From the NCBI GenBank assembly GCA_014281115.1, contig JACONQ010000001.1, positions 2,914,001 to 2,978,000 on the forward strand: a stretch of 64,000 nt of DNA, written 5' to 3'. The notes beneath the pieces were generated by a model. The model ran no database searches, was not told the origin of the DNA, and worked only from the letters and a program-made list of their open reading frames with translations. This document shows, in pieces, positions 56,975 to 64,000 of the stretch. The position numbers and the translations under genes are program-made. The DNA comes from Laburnicola sp. R22_1 (lineage: Eukaryota; Ascomycota; Dothideomycetes; Pleosporales; Didymosphaeriaceae). Positions within the stretch are counted from its first letter, which is position 1; each line of letters begins with the position of its first letter.

Positions 56975-58938
56975 CAATAATAAAACAAAGGCACTCACAG
57001 TCCTACTTACTACCACTATGAAGTAGCAGCAGAATGAGTTAGCCTATCCTACGTACATGTAGGTACGAACCAGCTACGTATTCCCTCCATCCTAGGTATC
57101 CATCGCGTCTCCACACAAAGTAGCAACCAAGAAAAATTACAAGAATTAAAGACGTTCACGTCACTCTTCTACACTTCCTCCAAGCAAGCAAGCAAAAAAA
57201 AAAAAGAGGCAGAGCTACGCTCCCACCTCCAACTCCAGCTCCAGCCACCCGCCTGTTCATCTCTAGGTAGGATACTGAACGCAAAATCCCCAGATCAGAC
57301 ATCTACCAACCCCTACAAGCACTACAGCGCAACCAAGTGCGACTCCCCCAACAGGCAAACGTATAACCAAAGCGTGCGCAAAAGCGCAAAGAATGAGCAT
57401 TATATCATCCCCAGTCATCACCACGCATCTACCTGTACAAGACTCGCGCGGGACGACCGGGTCCGACACGCAGACGCCACCGTGCTGACGACATGCTCTA
57501 GGTCCCACTCTGCCGGCTCGTCCCGCACTGTCACGTATGTACCCGTGACCCATCTATCCATGGCTCCAACTCTTTCCCGCGTGCTCGATCCGTTGTCTGG
57601 CGCCAAAAATGGGGGCTGGAGATGAGGCGGAATGTTCCCAGTACCACGGTCGGACGGGTTTGCGACCCCAAAGCCATGGCCGATATAGCGAACGTAGTCG
57701 AAGAGACAGTGTTGACCGCTGCGTCGGCGATTCTTTCTTGATCTGCTAAACCGTACTCACCTCTTGGCTATGTACCGGGCAAATGATCCATCGGACATGC
57801 ATCTTTTGATTCGTGAATGCGGCGGTGCCGCGGACATCGCACCGCAGCTGCTGTGCAATGCGCATCGCTCAGCCCTTTGAAAAATGTAAACCACACATTT
57901 TGCCCACGGCGTCCACTGAAAAGAATGGCAGGGGGTAAATGTCCGTTTCTCGCTGCATACATGAGCCCACTCTTGCATCCGCCGGGCCCCCCGTTGGTGA
58001 GTGGCCAAGGCGAGACGAGCCATGCAGGTTCCCTGCCAAATCTGTATGCGGGAATCTGCCACTAGCTCAGCTTCCTGCATATCTCTTCTGCCCTTTGACG
58101 CCGAAGCCGTGAACAGAATACGAACGGACGTAAGCGCAGCTTGTTGTGGACAAGATTTTCAGGACCCTCGTCAAGACACGTTTGCAGTCTTTCTGTAGCC
58201 ATTTGAAGCGGATTAGTCCGTAGCACGGGTCGCACCTAATTCCCCCCACGCAATAAATCCTGCGTGGGCGGACACTGATTACGACAGTGCAAAATGAACT
58301 GCTGTTCCACGCCGATAAACTCGGGCGTCGTCATGAGGTGACATTGGCAAGCAACATTGACGAAATGAACGGTGGAGGAAACGTCAGCGTAATCCTTGGT
58401 CTTTTTAGAGGCCACCAAATCTTTCCGAACGGCAAAATGCGCGTGTGCGTCTGTCTCGGTTGGTCGCCAAGCCTGCTGAATATGTTGACAGGGCTGCGGA
58501 TAAGCAACTCGCAGAATTCCCACTGCAAAAATATTGGCTGGCCGATGCACAGTGATAAAAGATGGGAGCAAAGTCTGACTGCATACGAGATTAGATGCCG
58601 CCTGCCAACTTTATGCAGCTCATTATTCGTATTGTTGCGCATCTCGCCATGGGTTTTGGTTAACCAAGAGAAGAACCGACCGTTGTGGAAGACAGCACAG
58701 TCCTCTTCTGACCGACGACGAAGGACGGAAACGGATACGGCTGGACAGTTTATCGCACCAGCTTTGGAAAGAGGACACAGCTATGTGGTTGGATTATAAG
58801 TAGGATACGATGACAGCCGGAATAGCTGTCGGAATGTTGTATTTTGCGGCGAGCCAAAATCTAATGCCTCTAATGGAGGATTGAATACCCGGGGAATACA
58901 AAGTGCCAAGAAAACAACTGTTCGTCGGGTGCTGCACG
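56975..58938. other. 2-kb stretch without a supported gene
   Basis: No open frame on either strand has recognisable motifs; the longest (58287-58799, plus strand) does not begin with ATG. A poly-A run lies near 57195. Confidence 0.4.
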
Positions 58939-59684
58939 TTAAAGTATTGTGCACCGTGGTCTGTGGGCTCTTCTTCCATGTCGTTCGCGTTGTCGGGGTT
59001 GTCGAGGTCTTTCCCTCTGGTCGCGATCTTTGTGTATGATCTGTCGACAAAGATCGACAAACACTTCGTCCACGTTGGCACGGTGACGAGCGCTTGCTTC
59101 ATAATATGGAACTCCACCCCAATCTTGAGACAGCTTGAAAGCCCGCGCTCTCTGCACTGCTCGGTCGTCTTCTAGATCGGATTTGTTGCCAACCAAAACT
59201 ATGGGAACGTTGTCGTCTTCTTTGATTCGCCGTATTTGTTCGCGTAGCTCCTGGAGTTCGTATAGGGACGACAGGCTTGTTATGGAGAAGACAAGCAGAA
59301 AGCCCTGTCCGCTCTTCATGTAAAGTTCCCTCATGGCGGTAAATTGCTCTGTTCCGGCAGTATCAAGGATTTCCAGCATGACATGTCGACCCTGAGATCA
59401 CAAGTCAGCCTCACTGTCCATTCATCCAAAAGTGCGACTAACATCGACTTCAATCGCTTTCCGGTACGAGTCCTCGATTGTAGGGTCGTAAGCCTCAATC
59501 CAAACATTTTGTACAAATTGTGCTTTGAAAAGTCAGCGCCGGTCATCGTGGGCATCACCCGCAGCGCTTACCTGTGAGACAGCTCTTGCCCACACCGCCG
59601 GACTTGGTTCGTTAGTTCAGCCTTGTTGCATGCTTCGGGAGTACTTGCCCCCAAGACTACTATGTGATACTCCCTTTGGTTCAT
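58939..59684 (-). CDS. RSR1: Ras-family GTPase Rsr1/Bud1 (Rap/Krev-1 type)
   Basis: Four exons, 59684-59649, 59602-59572, 59522-59443 and 59391-58939, encode 199 residues. The start [12 protein letters not shown] joins across the first intron to [10 protein letters not shown], giving P-loop [28 protein letters not shown] is the Rap/Rsr1 switch I region, [13 protein letters not shown] switch [11 protein letters not shown] the guanine-specificity motif and EASA the fifth motif. The basic tail ends CTIL, a CAAX box expected to be geranylgeranylated. In yeast Rsr1 marks the bud site and recruits Cdc24/Cdc42 polarity factors; in hyphae it helps tip orientation. The first intron (59648-59603, 46 nt) begins GCAAGT rather than GT, has a CTAAC branch site and ends AAG; no GT donor would rebuild the P-loop. 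Confidence 0.92.
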
Positions 59685-61289
59685 GCCGCCTCAGCACCGA
59701 ATGCTACCGAGAAAACTGGCGCGACCAACGTCCTGCTCCACACGGCCACGTCGCCTCGCAAATTGCGACTCTATAATAGAAGCACAGAATTTGAAGCTAG
59801 AATCGCAAATATCGCAGGCTGATAAATAAGTAGGTGTATGCCGCTTCGGTGTACGTGGGTGGGTCGAACTGGGACGGCGCGCGCTGGCCTTGAAATCGGG
59901 TGCAACGGTAAACAGCTAGACGATCCGACGGCAGATAAACAGGAAATGTTGTGGCCAAGGCTGGTCGTAGAATGTTACCGTAAACGAACGCCAGACTGGT
60001 CTTCCAAAAGGACTGTTGGTGGCTGCAGGTGAAAATACTTTTTCGTGAGGCTTATCGATTAGGGAAGGCAGGGCTGCCGCGAATCTGAGATTGTGACCCC
60101 ACACGACACGGTTGGGAGAATTCGGAGGAGATGCGTCAAAGGCTTCGTGGACACAGTTAGGGCGACGTGCATGATTAAATGTTAGCCCTGGCTGGTCTGG
60201 CCTGACATAAGTCAAGTACAGGCTGGGCACAGGGGAGCGCGAACCGAATGCTTGACAGCGTCCAGTCCGTCCGCGCAGCTGTCCGTGTACGACAGGCAGG
60301 CATAGGTACAATGCGCGCGGCACCTGGCGAATGGCCGGGCGGGCTGGGTTGGGCAGCGCTCGGCGCGTCCACATCAAGGCGGAGGGCATTGGTTTTGGCA
60401 TGGCCATGCCCACCGGCGAGACGGCGCTACCCCCGTCCACGTCTTTGGGCCCGGCTCTGTGCCGTAGCCGGCGCATCGGGAGAAACCATGCCGCATCAGG
60501 CCGTGCGTGGCTCGCGATGCTGCTGTCAGAACCGTCGTTGGATGCTGCCGTTGCGGATTGGGCGCAGGTAGTGCGGTGGTGCTCGGCGTGTGGGCAGTGT
60601 CTGCACACAAAGGGTGTCGCGCCATGTACGCGTTCCCTCGTCTGCGTGGAGCGCTGGTCCAATGAAGCGTCGCTGGGCGGCACAGGCTCCTGCGGCAGAG
60701 CGCAAACGAACGGCTGCCCCCCGGCCCAAGCTGTGACGTCGTACCGCGGTGAGGGCGTGAGAGTCGTGACTGGCCGTGTCGTGCTACCGCAGGGCAGCAT
60801 CAGCCAGGACCTTTACCGCCATGGCGCCGGCGCTCGCGGGCTGCTTCGACCTGCTTGCAGTCAGGCCATCTCGCCATCTCGTTGCGTCTTCGCACAAGTC
60901 ACCGTCGACAGCCATCTCGAATATGCGCAATCTTGGATCGACCACGGCCAGGACAGGGCGCGCTTGTGGACGTTGGCATGGCCCAGCGGATGCGGCAAAG
61001 GATCCCCGAGATTCAGTGGGTCTTGTTCCCCGGGGCCCTGCCCTCCTCAGCTGACGGGGCAGATGGGTGCGGGAATAAACATGGCATTGCTTGCACAAGT
61101 TATCAAGATGCGGCCGGCCATGGCGTCAGACGCGGAGCCCGGGACGTCGGCCGGGCCGAGTGCGGTCACGTGGGCCGACCTTCGGGCCGACCTTCGGGCC
61201 GGCCTGGCACCGCACGCGCCGGACTCGCACCGCCTGCAGTGTGGAAGCGCCGCAGCAGTCCCCCCAACGCCAGAGCAGCCCCCTCCACG
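59685..61289. other. Divergent region between RSR1 and EMC1
   Basis: About 1.6 kb, GC-rich towards EMC1. A short direct repeat of ACCTTCGGGCCG occurs near 61178-61201. Long open frames exist on both strands (for example 60800-59916, minus) but look like by-products of high GC. Confidence 0.45.
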
Positions 61290-64000
61290 ATGCGTCTTCA
61301 TGCTGCGCTGGCCCTGGCAGCCTTCCTGGCCCCGGCTGCGGCCGTCTTCGAGGATGATGCATTCCACATCGACTTCCATTATGCCCTGCTAGGCTACCCG
61401 AAGCAGGAGACCACCTTCTTCCACAAGCCTTATCCCGCCAGCAAAGCCTCCCTTCTGTACACGGTATCCGAGAACGGCACGGTGGGCGCCGTCAACCCCA
61501 AGGACGGAGCCCTGGTCTGGCGCTCTGCTCCCGGCGCGAGCGCAAAGGGCCTGCTCAGGGCGGGCGAAGAGCAGGACACTGTCATCAGCGCAGTCGAGGA
61601 CCGCATTACCGCGTGGAGTGCGTCGGACGGCAGGATTGTTTGGGAGACCAGGGTCGACGGCGCAACCGCGGAAGACCTGGAGATTCTGGAACAAGAGGAC
61701 GGGATTTCCAACAACGACGCCAAGGATGCCATCGTGCTGCTCGGCCACGGCAGCCCCGGCGTGAAGAGGCTCGATGGCAAGACCGGGCGCGTCAAGTGGG
61801 CATTCGAGGATACCAGGTAGGTCACAGGGAACAGGGCGCAAGCGAGTAATCATTGACACAAGCAGCGGCGACACACCCTTCCAAGTTTCTTCCTCGCCCA
61901 CGACCATCTACTACGTCGCCCTGCACGCGCCACTGCTCGGAGGCGGCTCCAAGCTCAGGGTCACGTCGCTGAGCCCCATCACCGGCAAGAAGCTCGATTC
62001 GTACACGCTGAACTCGGAAGGGGAGGTGCACACAAAGGACAACATCCTCTTCGCGGGCGCCAACACGGCAGCGCCTCTTCTGGCATGGACCGACAAGGCC
62101 AACAAGGTGCTCAAAGTGAACATCATTGGGACCAAAGCCGTGTCAAGTTTCAACACACCGTCGAGTGAGCCAGTGACCTCGATCGTCCTCCATGCGCCCA
62201 AGAAGGCCAATTCGCTTCCACACATCCTCGTCGAATATCAGACGGCTACGGGACACTCAGCCGAAGTTTACCATGTAGACCTGAAGAAGAGGGTTGTTTC
62301 CAAGGCTTACAGTCTTCCGCAGCTACAAGGCAGGGGCACATTTGCGACTAGCACTTTGGACGCCAACGTGTACTTCACACGTATCACTTCTGAGGAAGTG
62401 ACTGTCGTCGCGTCCGTGTCTCACGGTATCCTTGGGCGCTGGCCTGTCCAAGGCTCACCTGCGCTTGCCGGAGCTTACCCCGTCCACGGTGTCTCTGAAG
62501 TGGTAGTCAAGGGCAATTCTGCCTCCGCCGTGCGATCCGCCGTACTATTCTGCAATGGGCAGTGGGTTCTTATCCGGAACAGCGAAATAGCATGGGCTCG
62601 ACCAGAATTTCTCTCTGGAACTGTTTCGGCCGTTTGGGCGCAGCTTCCGGAAGAAGAGTCTCTCGCTCACCAACTTGAAGAGGAAGGCCATCAAGACCCT
62701 ATCAGTGCTTATATTCACCGTGTCCAAAGGCATATGCGCGACCTCGAGCACCTTCCGGCTTGGCTACAGAGTCTTCCCAACAGAATTTTGGGAAGTGTTG
62801 CCGGCAAATCGGACGACACCACGATTCAAGATATCCAGCATGATACTTTTGGCTTTCATAAGCTAGTCATTTCCGCAACTCAGAAGGGACGTTTGTCAGC
62901 TCTCGATGTAGGCTCGAAAGGCAAGATCGTGTGGAGTATTGACCTTCATCAACTAGCACCGGATACTACCTTTTCGAGCCCTTCATTAAAAGCATTCCGT
63001 GGTTTTGTCGAGGTCAAAGATCCCGGCTTCGTTGGATCTTTGTTCATCAATTCGACAACTGGTGGACCACTCTCCTCGCAAAATGTTCAGACTTGGGCAT
63101 CGTCGAACCTAGACGCAGAAGTTATAATCACCTATGAGCTGTCGGAAGGCGAACTCAAGGGCTTCCTAGGTGTCGATCCCCGTACGCAACCCGTGTGGAC
63201 TTTTGTTCCACCTTCAGGGGAGAAGGTTGTCAGTTACACTGCCCGACCAGCCAAAGACCCTGTAGCTTCGATCGGAAAAGTTCTGGGCGATCGTAGGGTC
63301 CTCTATAAGTACCTGAATCCCAATCTTGTCCTTGTCACTGCTGTTAGCCAAAGCGGACGTCGTGCTTCAGTCTATCTCTTAGATTCCGCCTCGGGACAGT
63401 TGCTCCATACAGCCTCCCACTACGGAGTGGATATTTCCCGACCCATACCTTCCACCTTGTCTGAGAATTGGTTCAGTTACTCCCTAACTCTCGACTCTAG
63501 CTCATCCGCAACGTCGCGCGGTTATCAGCTAGTCGTATCCGAACTCTATGAATCCCCTCTCCCAGATGACAGGGGACCATTGGGCGCGTCGGCTAATTCT
63601 TCGACTGTGCAACCGAAAGGCGAGGCTACAAAGCCCTATGTTCTGTCCCAAAGCTTCCAGATCCCAGAAGAGATCTCACATATGACAGTCACACAGACCC
63701 GACAAGGCATTACCAGCCGCGAGCTTCTCGTTACACTTCCTTCTTCAAATTCAATTGTCGGTATTCCACGTGGCGTCATCGACCCCCGTCGCCCGGTTGG
63801 TCGCGATCCTACAGCTCAGGAACAGTCTGAAGGTCTTGTAAGATACGCACCTATGATCATCTTCGACCCGAAGTGGCATCTTAACCACAGATACGAAGTC
63901 ATGGGCATCAAGGACGTAATCACCAGCGAGAGCGGCCTTGAGAGCACCAGCTTGGTCTTTGCATATGGATTGGACATTTTCGGCACAAGGGTCGCTCCCA
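61290..64000 (+). CDS. EMC1: ER membrane complex subunit 1, 5' part (runs off the window)
   Basis: Exon 61290-61816, a ~49-nt intron, then an exon from 61866 that stays open to the window end, giving about 887 residues so far (the family is ~900-1000). MRLHAALALAAFLAPAAAVF is the signal peptide. The lumenal part is a PQQ-like beta-propeller, with repeats such as NPKDGALVWRSA, ASDGRIVWETRV and LDGKTGRVKWAFED. Towards the end PKWHLNHRYEVMGIKDVITS is the conserved DUF1620 C-terminal block. The final membrane helix and stop lie beyond the window. EMC1 is the largest lumenal and membrane subunit of the complex that inserts tail-anchored and polytopic proteins into the ER. The acceptor is an AAGCAG tandem, so an alternative with one extra Ser is possible. 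Confidence 0.94.

Noticed and set aside
59916..60800. 294-codon minus-strand frame with a VCALP-like string
   Set aside because: Resembles the PNP_UDP start only superficially; no other domain block follows, and the region is GC-rich with open frames on both strands.
60331..61289. Plus-strand frame leading into EMC1
   Set aside because: The EMC1 signal peptide starts cleanly at 61290; the upstream extension has no features and varies by frame.

Overview
The window is nuclear DNA of a filamentous ascomycete (Pezizomycotina). Genes carry short introns (about 45-100 nt) with GTAAGT/GTATGT-like donors. The gene set is fungal: Doa10, an AflR-type regulator, Ure2-type GST, fungal annexin, an X325/BIM1 protein and NACHT-ankyrin STAND genes. 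A pogo-family transposon carries the signature of repeat-induced point mutation (RIP). Dothideomycetes is my best guess for the class, as inference only. Exon joins were worked out by eye from splice signals and reading frame.

Layout. 0.4-14 kb is housekeeping: TRS20 (TRAPP), a 1627-residue Doa10/SSM4 ubiquitin ligase, a large alanine/serine-rich repeat protein of the fungal 'hoxa13-like' type, and a single-pass membrane protein with a charged helix. 14.3-23 kb is more accessory: a secreted BBE-type flavin oxidoreductase, about 2.8 kb with no convincing gene, an AflR-like regulator whose zinc cluster has lost two of six cysteines, and a cysteine-rich type I membrane protein. 23-29 kb holds a Ure2-type GST with a mitochondrial-looking leader, a MARVEL-like four-helix membrane protein and an annexin. 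A tRNA-Gly(UCC) with a 9-nt intron lies at 29.8 kb. 31-37.4 kb has a small basic protein, a viroplasmin/RNase H1-N domain protein interrupted by an in-frame TAG, a DAO-type FAD oxidoreductase and a DJ-1/PfpI protein. 37.6-45.8 kb is dense: a phosphopantetheinyl transferase and the PLP-synthase glutaminase SNO1 are divergent, as are cap-binding CBC2 and nucleoporin NUP82, followed by a GPI-anchor-type X325/BIM1-like copper protein.

46.8-57 kb is the most dynamic part. It holds a PNP_UDP-NACHT-ankyrin STAND gene broken by at least four lesions, including loss of Walker B. Beside it is a PigL_N-ankyrin gene whose acidic tail continues past an in-frame TAG. Then come a RIP-mutated pogo/Fot1-like element with its catalytic Asp changed to Asn, and about 510 bp of nearly pure (AAAT)n. 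The window closes with the Ras-family gene RSR1/BUD1 (P-loop split by a GC-AG intron) and the first ~890 residues of EMC1, which runs off the end.

The genes do not form one pathway. The most interesting themes are TAG/TGA nonsense changes and G-to-A changes near a RIP-marked repeat, decay of innate-immunity-type STAND genes, and a regulator with a crippled zinc cluster but an otherwise open frame.
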